A stretch of 48,107 nucleotides of DNA from Flavobacteriaceae bacterium. Lineage in GTDB: Bacteria; Bacteroidota; Bacteroidia; Flavobacteriales; Flavobacteriaceae. The stretch is from contig JAHDGB010000003.1 in NCBI GenBank assembly GCA_020627885.1, positions 1 to 48,107 on the forward strand, given 5' to 3'. Shown here piece by piece: positions 16,349 through 25,821 of this stretch. A program made the translations under genes and the position numbers. How positions within the stretch are numbered: the first letter of the stretch is position 1; every line of letters begins with the position of its first letter. The notes beneath the pieces are model-generated. The model was not told the DNA's origin, did no database searches, and worked only from the letters and a program-made list of their open reading frames with translations.

Positions 16349-17416
16349 TTATTGATTGTAAAAATTAAAAGATTTTTTTATTAAATAATTTTCTACAATA
16401 CAATTTATTTTTGGTTCCCCTATAGCTTTAAGTAAAACAAAGTTTACATTACCACCTTCATTTTTCTTATCATGTTTTAAGAGCTCTATAATAGTGTTTT
16501 GGTCTTTTTCATTAATATTGATATGTCCATAGATGGATTTTAAAATTGATTTTATGGTATTACAATCTTTAACCGAAAAGCTAGTGTGTTCTTTAGATAA
16601 ATAGCAAGCTAAAATCATTCCAATAGCAATGGCTTCTCCATGCAATAATGTTGTTTTATTTTTATTACTTAAAAAATAAGACTCAATAGCATGACCAAGA
16701 GTGTGGCCAAAATTTAATACTTTCCTTATGTTATCTTCAAAAGGGTCTTGTTCTACAACATTTTTTTTAATAATTATAGATTTATAAATCAAATCATCTA
16801 ATTTATCATAGTTTGTTTCGTAGCATTTTATAACAGCTTCCCAATAGGATTTACTATGGGTTAAACCGTATTTAAGCATTTCAGCAAAACCAGAACGTAT
16901 TTCTAATGGTGGTAGTGTTTTTAAAAAATAAGTATCTACTAATACCATTTCTGAAGAGTTAATTAAGCCGATTTGATTTTTTAAAGCACCTAGGTCTATC
17001 CCTGTTTTTCCACCTATAGAGGCATCGACCATGGCTAATAATGTTGTAGGAACATTAATAAAGTTAATTCCTCTTTTAAAAGTTGAGGCTACAAAACCAC
17101 CAAGATCAGTTATTATGCCTCCTCCGAGATTAATCATAAGGCTTTTTCTATCAGCATCTAACTCAGATAAGGCACTCCATACACCATCGCAAGTTTCTAT
17201 GGTTTTATTTATTTCACCAGCTTCAATCTCAATAATTTCAATAACTACGTGTGTTTCAACTTTGGCTAAAAAATAAGGTAAACAAAAACGGTGAGTATGG
17301 CTATCTACCAAAACAAATAATTTTGAGTAATTCGCTGTTTTTAAATGAGTGTTTAACGCACTATAGCAATTGTCGTTAAAATGAATACTATAATTTTGAG
17401 TATTAATAGATGTCAT
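16349..17416 (-). CDS. aroB: 3-dehydroquinate synthase
   Basis: AroB converts DAHP to 3-dehydroquinate in the shikimate pathway, using NAD and a divalent metal. The product has 355 residues, the normal length. The NAD-binding GGGIITDLGGFVAST is followed by KRGINFINVPTTLLAMVDASIGGKTGID, the family signature. Metal ligands are expected at Glu and His positions in GFAEMLKYGL, NFGHTLGHAIES and LHGEAIAIGM. It lies divergent from proline dehydrogenase, an arrangement I know from other flavobacteria, although the two pathways are not directly linked. Confidence 0.96.
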   Translation of the reverse strand: MTSINTQNYSIHFNDNCYSALNTHLKTANYSKLFVLVDSHTHRFCLPYFLAKVETHVVIEIIEIEAGEINKTIETCDGVWSALSELDADRKSLMINLGGGIITDLGGFVASTFKRGINFINVPTTLLAMVDASIGGKTGIDLGALKNQIGLINSSEMVLVDTYFLKTLPPLEIRSGFAEMLKYGLTHSKSYWEAVIKCYETNYDKLDDLIYKSIIIKKNVVEQDPFEDNIRKVLNFGHTLGHAIESYFLSNKNKTTLLHGEAIAIGMILACYLSKEHTSFSVKDCNTIKSILKSIYGHININEKDQNTIIELLKHDKKNEGGNVNFVLLKAIGEPKINCIVENYLIKKSFNFYNQ

Positions 17417-17545
17417 GTAGCCTTTTAGTTATTTTTAACCGCGAAAGTAAGTGCTTATTTTTCTCCTCACAAATTATGTTTTAAAAAAAGAGATAGTATC
17501 TTATGAATTTAAAAATTTAAAGTTTAAGATTAAGTTAGGTATAAG

Positions 17546-17553
17546 TATATTTG
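17546..17553 (+). promoter_or_regulatory. -7 element (TATATTTG) for proline dehydrogenase
   Basis: This is a perfect TAnnTTTG match 23 bases before the ATG at 17576. No -33 TTTG is seen at the usual distance. Confidence 0.5.
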
Positions 17554-17575
17554 CTGAATTATTTTCTTTAAAATT

Positions 17576-18751
17576 ATGCATCAAGAAAAAATTTTTGAAA
17601 ACACAGAAATAGCATTTGCTTTAAAATCTAATCAAGATCTTAATAAAGCCCATTTTTTATTTAGAATGATGGGGAATGCAACTTTAGTTAAGGTTGGGGC
17701 ATTTATCACGAATAAGTCATTGCAGTTAGGTTTGCCTGTTAAAGGGCTGGTAAAAAAAACTATTTATAGTCAATTTTGTGGTGGAGAAACAGAGCAAGAC
17801 TGTATTCCAGTAATTAAACGTTTATATGAAAAAGAAGTGTCTTCTATAATGGATTTTTCGGTAGAAGGAAAAGCTTCTGAGGCTGATTTCGATGCTGCTA
17901 TGCGTAAAAAAATAGAATTGGTAAGCTTTGCGGCTAAAAACAAAGCCATTTCTATTGTAGCAATGAAACCTACGGCATTAGGGCGATTTGCGTTATGGCA
18001 AAAAATTACAGAAAAAATAGAACTTACAAGCACTGAACAAACAGAGTGGGAACGTATTATTGATCGTTTTGATGCCATTTGTAAAGCAACTTATGAGGCT
18101 AAATTACAAGTATTAATAGATGCTGAAGAAACATGGATGCAAGATGCGGCCGATGATTTGGTAGAGCTTATGATGGCGCGTTATAATAAAGAACGTTTAA
18201 CCGTTTATAACACGTTGCAATGTTATCGTTGGGATCGTGTTGCTTATTTAAAAGAATTGCATGGTCGTGCAAAAGAAGGGGGGTATAGGCTAGGTATAAA
18301 AATAGTACGAGGGGCTTATATGGAAAAAGAAAGAGAGCGTGCCGAGGAGATGGGGTATAAATCACCTATTTGTGAAAATAAAGCAGCTACAGATCGTACC
18401 TTTAATGAGGCCTTAACTTATATGTTGGTTAATAATGATACTATTTCGGTTTTTGTTGGCACGCATAACGAAGCCAGTTCGTACTTGGCAATGCAAAAAA
18501 TGGCAGAAAATAACATAGCAACTAATAGTAATAATGTCTGGTTTGGCCAGTTGTATGGTATGAGTGATCATATCAGTTTTAATTTAGCACAAAAAGGATA
18601 CAATACCGCAAAGCTTATTCCTTTTGGGCCTGTAAAAGAAGTTATTCCTTATTTAATACGCCGTGCAGAAGAAAACACAAGTGTAGCAGGGCAAACAGGT
18701 AGGGAGTTAACTTTGCTAAGTAAAGAAATGAAGCGCCGAAAGTCGGATTAA
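17576..18751 (+). CDS. Proline dehydrogenase
   Basis: This FAD enzyme oxidises proline to pyrroline-5-carboxylate and feeds electrons to quinone. The product has 391 residues as a single TIM-barrel protein, not the fused PutA. Motifs include LQVLIDAEETWMQ, VYNTLQCYRWDR and KIVRGAYMEKERERA, where Arg and Lys contact FAD and substrate. Near the end, LIRRAEENTSVAGQTGREL contains the paired Arg that bind the proline carboxylate. A fused or adjacent P5C dehydrogenase is not in the window. Expression is likely from the promoter just upstream. The last residues (KEMKRRKSD) are basic and may help membrane contact. Confidence 0.95.
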   Translation: MHQEKIFENTEIAFALKSNQDLNKAHFLFRMMGNATLVKVGAFITNKSLQLGLPVKGLVKKTIYSQFCGGETEQDCIPVIKRLYEKEVSSIMDFSVEGKASEADFDAAMRKKIELVSFAAKNKAISIVAMKPTALGRFALWQKITEKIELTSTEQTEWERIIDRFDAICKATYEAKLQVLIDAEETWMQDAADDLVELMMARYNKERLTVYNTLQCYRWDRVAYLKELHGRAKEGGYRLGIKIVRGAYMEKERERAEEMGYKSPICENKAATDRTFNEALTYMLVNNDTISVFVGTHNEASSYLAMQKMAENNIATNSNNVWFGQLYGMSDHISFNLAQKGYNTAKLIPFGPVKEVIPYLIRRAEENTSVAGQTGRELTLLSKEMKRRKSD

Positions 18752-18991
18752 GCTTTAGTAAAAATAACTTTTTTATGAGATGATATATTGTAATGAAAAG
18801 AGATTGTTTATTTGTGAAAAATAAAGGCTTTTTGTTTTTAAGGGTTAGTCGTTATAACTAAGTATATATTCGATTAACAGCTTACCATTATTTTATTAAT
18901 TAACTAAATTGCGCCCGTAAATAGTATGGTGTAATTGTTGTTTAAACCCCTCCAAATCTGCTATATAAATTATTTTAAATAATTCATTTAA

Positions 18992-21900
18992 ATGAAGCTT
19001 AAACTTATACTCTCATTATTAGTGATATCTAATATTGTAAATGCTCAATTTTCAAAAAAAAGAACTTGTAGTCATCCAAATTATGCTAAAATAAAAACCG
19101 ATAAATTTTATTTAGCAAATATAGAAACGATAAACAAAAATGCCCAAGGGCAATTAGCTGTTAATGAAAGAGCTTATACTCAAAGTATTCATAATACAAT
19201 TGCTAAATGGAATGGTGGTGGTTACTACAGGTACGATATGGGAACGGCTCCTGGTTTGGCTAATATTACTAGAGGAAATTTATTACGAGCTACCGATAGG
19301 CATACTGGAGGACATAGCTACGAGGAGTTAAAAAAAATGGCTCAGGATTTAGGAACGAACTTTAACATAGGCGATACGTTTTATATTTCTCTTTATAATC
19401 AGGGGAGCGATGTTCCTGCTTGGTCTTCTGAAGCATTAAAATTTAAATGGGAAAATTTAGGAGATTCTAGCTACAATGTAACAGTGGTTATAGAAACTAA
19501 TTACGGCTACAATGGTGCTCCTGCATATACTAATGCAGAGGCAAATAAAATGATGGCCTTTTATAATTTGGTAAATCCTATAATAAAAGAGGTGTATGGG
19601 CCACCGTCTAGAAATCATGTGGTTTCAATTGTAAACGATGCTGTTGCTATTGGTACAAATACTTATTTTAATGGTCCGAATGAAGTGACTTCTAGCTTTG
19701 AGCTTAATGCCGAAGGGGATTTTGCACAACCTAGGTTAATGATTCATGAACTGGTACATGCTTATAGAGATAATGTAGGGCTTAGTAGCAACGACGAGTG
19801 GCATTATGACCCAACTTTAAGTGGGTTCGAAGAAGGTATGGCCGAATCTGTTGCAATTATAGTAATGGATATATTTATTGAAAGGCACCCTAATTTCTTT
19901 AATGGCGCTGAGTATAAAATTCATTGGTCGCATGCTAGAGGCATGAATTTTGATTGGGATTACGATTTTCAGAACCATAAACAGTTAACGACTACAGATT
20001 TTTTTAGTAGCGATGTAGGTACTGGTGCTCATGCTGAGCGTTATGGTACTAGTCAGGCAGCTATGCGTAAATTGTATATTGAAGATAATACTGTTTTTAA
20101 AAATTTTAACTCACTTTACTATAGTATGTTAAACTCTAATAACTCACTTGTTACTTCAAGAAATATGATTGTAGGTATTCTAAGTAATGTTATCGACAAA
20201 GTAGAGCGTACACCGACTTTAGAATGGATTAATAATCAAAGAGTTTTAGATTGTGAAGTGGTTCCTGGTAAGAAAATACACATGCTTACGTATCATTCAG
20301 CAAACCCGCCAAGAATTCATAAGTTAGACAATAGAATACATGCTTTAGATACACAGAATTTACCAGGAGGAAATGAGTGGTCATGGGATGAAATAGACCC
20401 ATTAAATGATCAGAATTCAAAAAAATGGTACATACAAACTAATAACTTAGTCGGGGAATTACAAATTTACAACTACGACAATACCCTTAATCAAACTGTA
20501 GCAATACGAAATGATAAAATGAGTTTAAAATTAGGGCTCCCTGAAGATGTTGGCCCAAATCAAGGTCCTAATAACATGATGACTAATGGTGTTTTTACAG
20601 GGAATGAAGGGGCTAATGATTGCGATAACCAACCGGGTTGCGGAAAAAGACCTGACGGAATAGAAACTCACGATTTTATATCTACTTCTACGGCCAATAG
20701 AGATCATGGCGATTTACCAAATAATTTACCAGATAAAGCAACACAATTAGTTTCGGGATTAACAGCGCTTGGGTTGTACAGGTATGATATCTCGTTTACT
20801 GGTGGGTTTAATGAAACATTTTATAGAATTAATGGACAAGAATTAGTTGGTAGTTATGGTATTTATGGAGGTATTAAATCTAACGAAGATACAGTGCCTA
20901 TAAAGGGGAAACTTGTTATTGAACATGAAGATTATAATGAGGAACCTGAAATAATTATTAATGATAAAGGAGCTTTTATAAGTGAAAGAGAATGGGCGTC
21001 TGTATTAGAAGCTAATCCAAACAGGCAAGGAGGGAGAAGCGACAGGCGTTATTCAGTTGAAGGAAAGGTACATGCTATTTATATTAGTGAAGATTGTGCG
21101 GAACATAAAATTGATTTTAGAACAATTTCTTATGGCGATGGTTTGTCAGGATCTCAACTTTTTTTGTTTAATGTCGATGATTTTGAGGATATTGAGTTTA
21201 AAGTAAATGATGCCATTTCTATTTGCGAAGGCGACTCGTTTACATTAGATGTTGAAAACAATTTTCCTGATATTTTAAATAACGATAGTCGAATAAAGTA
21301 TAAATGGTTAGACCCTTCCGGAAATGAGATATCTACAAATGTTACGCATACTATTGCTCAAAGTGAAGACGTTTTACATGAAGGTGTTTTTACTTTAGAA
21401 ATTGATTTTTTTGAATGCTTAATAATCAAAACAGTAGAGGTTGAAATTGATAATGCTGATTTTCAGGTAACCACTCCAGATGAATTAATCATTTGCGAAG
21501 GAGAAAACATAGATATTCAGGTAAATACAATTACTGATGCGGCTTATAACTGGATTGGACCTAATGGGTTTACTGCTACAACAGATCAGATTATTATTAG
21601 TAATGTAGCATTATCTGAAGCTGGTACCTATACAGTAGAGGTTACTGCTCCAGGGTGTGGTAATTCACCAATTATTAAAACAAGTAGTACAGAGGTTGTT
21701 GTAACACCAGAAACAGTAATTATCTTAACTACAGACGATGTTAGTGCCTGTGGGGGAGAAGATGTAGTATTAACAGTAAATGAAATAGCAGGAGTTACTT
21801 ATAGTTGGTCTGGTCCAAACGGGTTTGCAGCTTCAACCCGAGAAGCCACTTTAACAGCAGTAACGCCACTAGAAGCTGGTACCTATACGGTGACTGCAAC

Positions 21901-23002
21901 AGGAGTAGCTTGCGATGGCACTTCGGTGGTTGAAACCAGTGCAGTTTTGGTAGAAGTGGATGAAACTGTAACAATTATGTTAACTACAGACGATATTAGC
22001 ACCTGTGAAGGGGAAGATATAGTATTAACAGTAAATGAAATAGCTGGGGTTACTTATAGTTGGTCTGGTCCAAACGGGTTTGCAGCTTCAACCCGAGAAG
22101 CCACTTTAACAGCAGTAACGCCACTAGAAGCTGGTACCTATACGGTGACTGCAACAGGAGTAGCTTGCGATGGCACTTCGGTGGTTGAAACCAGTGCAGT
22201 TTTGGTAGAAGTGGATGAAACTGTAACAATTATGTTAACTACAGACGATATTAGCACCTGTGAAGGGGAAGATATAGTATTAACAGTAAATGAAATAGCT
22301 GGGGTTACTTATAGTTGGTCTGGTCCAAATGGATTCACAGCCTCAACTCGAGAAGTAGCATTAAATACGGTAACGTTATTGGAAGAAGGAGTGTACACTG
22401 TAACAGTAATAGATACTAATTGCGATGGTTCTTCAGTAAGCGAATCTGCCACAGTGATGGTTTTAGTAGAGCCGATTTCAGTGCTAGACCTTTCGAATAT
22501 TAAACCTGAGGTAAGACTTTGTGAAGGGGATGATTTTATTCAGAAAGCAAGTCTATATCCATATGCTACTTATGTGTGGATTGGACCTAATAATTTTTTA
22601 TCTGAAACATTAGACCTAAGCCTGTTTGATGTCACAGAGGAAGAAGAAGGGGTATATACATTAATTGTTAATTTACTCTCATGTCATAGTGCCATCCAAG
22701 AAACGGCATCTATACATATAAATATAGATTCATGTCTTACAGATGTTAGTATTCCTAGTTATTTTACGCCAAATGGAGATGGGTTTCATGATAAATGGGT
22801 AGTAGATTCTGATGTTTTCGCTTTTGAAACTATTTATATTTTTGATCGGTACGGTAAATTGTTAAAAGAACTTTCACCTAATAAAAACAGTTGGGATGGA
22901 ATGTATAATGGTAAATTATTACCAAGTTCGGATTACTGGTATGTTATTAATTTCAATGAAAATAATAAAAAGAAGTTTGGTCATTTTTCTTTAAAAAGGT
23001 AA
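18992..23002 (+). CDS. Secreted metalloprotease-like protein with Ig-like repeats and type B T9SS signal
   Basis: The product has 1336 residues. A signal peptide (MKLKLILSLLVISNIVNAQ) leads to a metallopeptidase-like domain with HELVH (His252, Glu253, His256) and a downstream GFEEGMAES (Glu280/281 and Glu285), a gluzincin-like zinc site. From about residue 740 come Ig-like/PKD-like modules, each with CEGE(D/N), YxWxGPNGF and AGTYTV-type motifs. Three of them form an 85-residue tandem repeat. The C-terminus starts IPSYFTPNGDGFHDKW and has IYIFDRYGKLLKEL and WDGMYNGK, the gliding-motility-associated CHU_C/type B sorting domain. It is therefore exported by T9SS and probably held at the surface or released. 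The peptidase family and substrate are not recognised. Confidence 0.88.
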   Translation: MKLKLILSLLVISNIVNAQFSKKRTCSHPNYAKIKTDKFYLANIETINKNAQGQLAVNERAYTQSIHNTIAKWNGGGYYRYDMGTAPGLANITRGNLLRATDRHTGGHSYEELKKMAQDLGTNFNIGDTFYISLYNQGSDVPAWSSEALKFKWENLGDSSYNVTVVIETNYGYNGAPAYTNAEANKMMAFYNLVNPIIKEVYGPPSRNHVVSIVNDAVAIGTNTYFNGPNEVTSSFELNAEGDFAQPRLMIHELVHAYRDNVGLSSNDEWHYDPTLSGFEEGMAESVAIIVMDIFIERHPNFFNGAEYKIHWSHARGMNFDWDYDFQNHKQLTTTDFFSSDVGTGAHAERYGTSQAAMRKLYIEDNTVFKNFNSLYYSMLNSNNSLVTSRNMIVGILSNVIDKVERTPTLEWINNQRVLDCEVVPGKKIHMLTYHSANPPRIHKLDNRIHALDTQNLPGGNEWSWDEIDPLNDQNSKKWYIQTNNLVGELQIYNYDNTLNQTVAIRNDKMSLKLGLPEDVGPNQGPNNMMTNGVFTGNEGANDCDNQPGCGKRPDGIETHDFISTSTANRDHGDLPNNLPDKATQLVSGLTALGLYRYDISFTGGFNETFYRINGQELVGSYGIYGGIKSNEDTVPIKGKLVIEHEDYNEEPEIIINDKGAFISEREWASVLEANPNRQGGRSDRRYSVEGKVHAIYISEDCAEHKIDFRTISYGDGLSGSQLFLFNVDDFEDIEFKVNDAISICEGDSFTLDVENNFPDILNNDSRIKYKWLDPSGNEISTNVTHTIAQSEDVLHEGVFTLEIDFFECLIIKTVEVEIDNADFQVTTPDELIICEGENIDIQVNTITDAAYNWIGPNGFTATTDQIIISNVALSEAGTYTVEVTAPGCGNSPIIKTSSTEVVVTPETVIILTTDDVSACGGEDVVLTVNEIAGVTYSWSGPNGFAASTREATLTAVTPLEAGTYTVTATGVACDGTSVVETSAVLVEVDETVTIMLTTDDISTCEGEDIVLTVNEIAGVTYSWSGPNGFAASTREATLTAVTPLEAGTYTVTATGVACDGTSVVETSAVLVEVDETVTIMLTTDDISTCEGEDIVLTVNEIAGVTYSWSGPNGFTASTREVALNTVTLLEEGVYTVTVIDTNCDGSSVSESATVMVLVEPISVLDLSNIKPEVRLCEGDDFIQKASLYPYATYVWIGPNNFLSETLDLSLFDVTEEEEGVYTLIVNLLSCHSAIQETASIHINIDSCLTDVSIPSYFTPNGDGFHDKWVVDSDVFAFETIYIFDRYGKLLKELSPNKNSWDGMYNGKLLPSSDYWYVINFNENNKKKFGHFSLKR
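21728..22320 (+). repeat. 255-bp tandem repeat inside the metalloprotease gene
   Basis: Units start at 21728, 21983 and 22238 (ACTACAGACGAT), giving a 255-bp period or 85 codons. From about 21797 to 22075 the sequence is identical to that 255 bases later over nearly 280 bases. The third unit diverges from about 22330. Such identity at DNA level, including silent sites, indicates recent duplication or gene conversion of the Ig-like module. Confidence 0.9.
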
Positions 23003-23014
23003 AGTTTAAAATTA

Positions 23015-23389
23015 TTATCTTAACCAAGTAATGCTTTTAAGTGTGGCTTTTTTTTCACAATTTTCCACTAGTAATACTGCCTCTTTACTAGTTAGTATTC
23101 CTTCTATATGATAGGTTTTACATGGTGCTGAGTTTGTATTACTTTTAGAAAAAATCACATCACCTTTTTGTAAAATGTAGTTTACACTAATGGTATCGAT
23201 TTGGTTATTAACAATAAAGTTTTTAGCTTGATTAGAAAAATCTACTTTTTTAAGATTAATATTTTTCAAAACCCTTGCTTCTGGGCCATAGGCACAAGAT
23301 ACTTTCTTTCCATTAAGAAAAAAAGCGAGTATAACAAGTCCTAAAGAAAACCCTCCAAGATAATAGCCAATTCTGTGTACAAGTTTCAT
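23015..23389 (-). CDS. Small membrane-anchored protein, DUF4258-like
   Basis: The product has 124 residues. One N-terminal membrane segment (LGGFSLGLVILAFFLNG, about 12-28) is followed by a periplasmic domain: CAYGPEARVLKNI, ILQKGDVIFSKSNT, PCKTYHIEG and EAVLLVENCEKKATL. This pattern, with a conserved Cys near the membrane and an 'ARVL' motif, resembles DUF4258 proteins common in flavobacteria, whose function is unknown. Three Cys remain on the outer side. It converges on the large metalloprotease gene with only 12 bases between the stops. The DUF assignment is from memory and moderate. Confidence 0.7.
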   Translation of the reverse strand: MKLVHRIGYYLGGFSLGLVILAFFLNGKKVSCAYGPEARVLKNINLKKVDFSNQAKNFIVNNQIDTISVNYILQKGDVIFSKSNTNSAPCKTYHIEGILTSKEAVLLVENCEKKATLKSITWLR

Positions 23390-23538
23390 CGTAATTTTTT
23401 TTGCTTCTGCAAAAATAGTGTCATTTAAATAACAATGTATATTTAATTACTAATTTTTAATTAAAACAGTGTTTTAGTTAATGATTGTAATAAGAAAAAT
23501 ACACAACAATTATTATAGTAGCTATCTATAGTTATCAT

Positions 23539-24189
23539 TTAATTTGGAGTAAAATCGATTAGATTTTCTAAAACTATTTTCGCTCCATTCTCAATAAGGA
23601 TTTCTTTGTTTTTCAAACCAATACCAATAAATTCTACGTTAAGGTTTTTTGCTGTTAATAAGTCCCAAAGACCATCACCGACACAAATGATTCTGTCAAA
23701 TTTTTTTACTTTATAATGAATTTTAGCATTCAATATCGCTTCTTTAACTATATTTTCTCTTTCTAGTATATTGTTTGAAGCGACTAGTTGAATGTCTTTA
23801 AAATTAATTCCGATGGATTTTAATTTGTATTCGGCAGGCTTTCTTAAAGAGCCAGTAGCATAACAAATTCCAAAATCATTTTCTTTTTCAAGTTTTTCAA
23901 TTAATTTTTTGGCACCAGCAACTTCATTAAAATTTTCAAGCTTTATTTTTTCATTTAATCCATTTTCAAATTCAGTTAACTTTTGTTGAGAAAAGGTTAA
24001 GTCTTGATCGTTTTCATATATTTCTTTTGCAATATAGGAGTCTGTATGGTGCATAAATGAATTAAATTCAATGTCAATTTTTGAAACACCAATTTCAATT
24101 AACATTTTATAAAATGCTTTTTGATGGACTTTAACACTATCAGTTATAGTTCCATCTATATCAAATACTATTAAGTTTTTAGGGTTCAA
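23539..24189 (-). CDS. HAD-superfamily hydrolase, phosphoglycolate phosphatase-like
   Basis: The product has 216 residues. HAD motif I is FDIDGTITDS with the nucleophile Asp9 and Asp11. A helical cap follows (about 20-90). Motif II is YATGS, motif III includes the Lys around RKPAEYK, and motif IV is CVGDGLWDLLTA. This layout fits small-molecule phosphatases such as phosphoglycolate phosphatase or beta-phosphoglucomutase. The substrate cannot be named. It is downstream of porX on the same strand, 46 bases apart, and could be co-transcribed, although no functional link is known. Confidence 0.88.
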   Translation of the reverse strand: MNPKNLIVFDIDGTITDSVKVHQKAFYKMLIEIGVSKIDIEFNSFMHHTDSYIAKEIYENDQDLTFSQQKLTEFENGLNEKIKLENFNEVAGAKKLIEKLEKENDFGICYATGSLRKPAEYKLKSIGINFKDIQLVASNNILERENIVKEAILNAKIHYKVKKFDRIICVGDGLWDLLTAKNLNVEFIGIGLKNKEILIENGAKIVLENLIDFTPN

Positions 24190-24235
24190 TTTTTTTTATT
24201 TTTGTAGACATTAAAAATTGCAATGATACTAGTCT

Positions 24236-25789
24236 TTATTTTGGGTTTAAAACAATAAATGGAATAATCATTTCTTCTAACGATACTCCTCCATGCTGGT
24301 AGGTATTTCTATAATAACTCACATAATGATTATAGTTATTGGGATAAGCAAAAAATAGATCACTTTTAGCAAAAATAAAAGAACTATTCATCGACATAGA
24401 AGGTAAATGTATAGTTCTAGGGTCTTTAGCGGCTAAAACATCTTTTTTCTCATAGCTTAAGCTACGGCCGGTCTTGTAGCGAAGGTTTAAACTAGTATCT
24501 CTGTCTCCTACTACTTTTGAAGGGTTCTTTACATTTATAGTCCCATGATCTGTTGTTAAAATTAATTTAAACCCTAATTGTTGTGCTTGTTGTATCATTT
24601 CTAAAAGTGGCGAATTTTTAAACCAACTTTGAGTTAATGATCGGTATGCTTTATCGTTAGATGCAAGCTCTTTAACAACATCCATTTCAGTCTTAGAATG
24701 TGAAAGCATATCAACAAAATTGTACACAACTACAGTTAAATCATTTTCCTTTAAACCGTTAAAATTATCTGCTAGTTTTTTTCCAGATTTAAGATTTGTT
24801 ATTTTATAATATTCATATTTTAGATGAGTTAGCCCTAAGCGTTTCATCTGTGCGTTTAAGAAATCGGCTTCATGGAGGTTTTTACCGCCTTCGTCAGTAT
24901 CGTTTTTCCAATATTCAGGATGCAATTTTTCCATATCGCTAGGCATTAGCCCAGAGAAAATGGCATTACGAGCATATTGTGTAGCGGTAGGTAGTATACT
25001 AAAAAATGGTAGTTCACTTTCTTTTTTATAATGGTTATTAACGATGGGCTCAAAGGCTTTCCATTGGTCATAACGTAAATTATCGACAACAACTAACAGT
25101 GTTGGTTGTTTTTTGCTTAATTCTGGCGCAATTTTATTTTTAAATAAATTATGAGACAAAATAGGAGCATCTGTATTGGGTTCGAACCAAGTAGGGTAAT
25201 TTTTATCTATAAATTTTCCAAACTGAAGGTTGGCTTCATTTTTTTGCGATTCAAGAATTTCGATCATGGCTGGGTCTTCAATATTTTCCAATTGAATTTC
25301 CCAATAAATCAGTTTTTGATATAAAGCGATCCACTCTTCATATGTATTTACCATAGATAGTTCCATAGCAATTTTACGAAACTCTTGTTGGTAGTTTGAT
25401 GTGGTTTTCTCAGAAACTAATCTAGAATGATCTAAGTTTTTCTTTAGACTTAACAATATTTGGTGTGGGTTTACAGGCTTTATTAAATAATCGGCTATTT
25501 TATTACCAATAGCTTCTTCCATAATATATTCCTCTTCACTTTTAGTAATCATTACAACAGGAAGCGTATTCTTTAATTCTTTAATTTCATTAAGAGTTTC
25601 TAAACCAGTCAAACCAGGCATATTTTCATCTAAAAAAACAATATCGAAATTAGTGTTGTCTATAATATCGATAGCTTCGGTTCCACTATTACAGGTTGTA
25701 ACATTATAGTTTTTTTGTTCAAGAAACATAATATGGGGCTTTAATAAATCTATTTCGTCGTCAACCCAAAGAATATTAATAGTGTTCAT
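24236..25789 (-). CDS. porX: PorX: response regulator with alkaline-phosphatase-like (PglZ) output domain
   Basis: The product has 517 residues. The receiver domain (1-120) has the acidic pair DDE at 10-12, phosphoacceptor Asp54 in FLDENMPG, and Lys in LIKPVNP. A linker leads to a PglZ/alkaline-phosphatase-like domain (about 200-515): VVVDNLRYDQWKA, SILPTATQYARNAIFSG, VYNFVDMLSHS, LTTDHGTINVKNP and TYQHGGVSLEEMIIPF carry the metal ligands. PorX with the PorY kinase controls type IX secretion genes, and the output domain is a zinc-dependent phosphodiesterase on oligonucleotide substrates (family knowledge). PorY is not here. It is divergent from the HD-domain gene. Two T9SS cargo signals in the same window fit its role. 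Confidence 0.93.
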   Translation of the reverse strand: MNTINILWVDDEIDLLKPHIMFLEQKNYNVTTCNSGTEAIDIIDNTNFDIVFLDENMPGLTGLETLNEIKELKNTLPVVMITKSEEEYIMEEAIGNKIADYLIKPVNPHQILLSLKKNLDHSRLVSEKTTSNYQQEFRKIAMELSMVNTYEEWIALYQKLIYWEIQLENIEDPAMIEILESQKNEANLQFGKFIDKNYPTWFEPNTDAPILSHNLFKNKIAPELSKKQPTLLVVVDNLRYDQWKAFEPIVNNHYKKESELPFFSILPTATQYARNAIFSGLMPSDMEKLHPEYWKNDTDEGGKNLHEADFLNAQMKRLGLTHLKYEYYKITNLKSGKKLADNFNGLKENDLTVVVYNFVDMLSHSKTEMDVVKELASNDKAYRSLTQSWFKNSPLLEMIQQAQQLGFKLILTTDHGTINVKNPSKVVGDRDTSLNLRYKTGRSLSYEKKDVLAAKDPRTIHLPSMSMNSSFIFAKSDLFFAYPNNYNHYVSYYRNTYQHGGVSLEEMIIPFIVLNPK

Positions 25790-25821
25790 GTATATTTGTT
25801 TTAAATTAAAAAGGGGTAAGC

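Noticed and set aside
21728-22320. Internal repeat as a mobile element
   Set aside because: The repeat stays in frame, matches protein module boundaries and has no transposase or inverted ends, so it is an Ig-like domain duplication.
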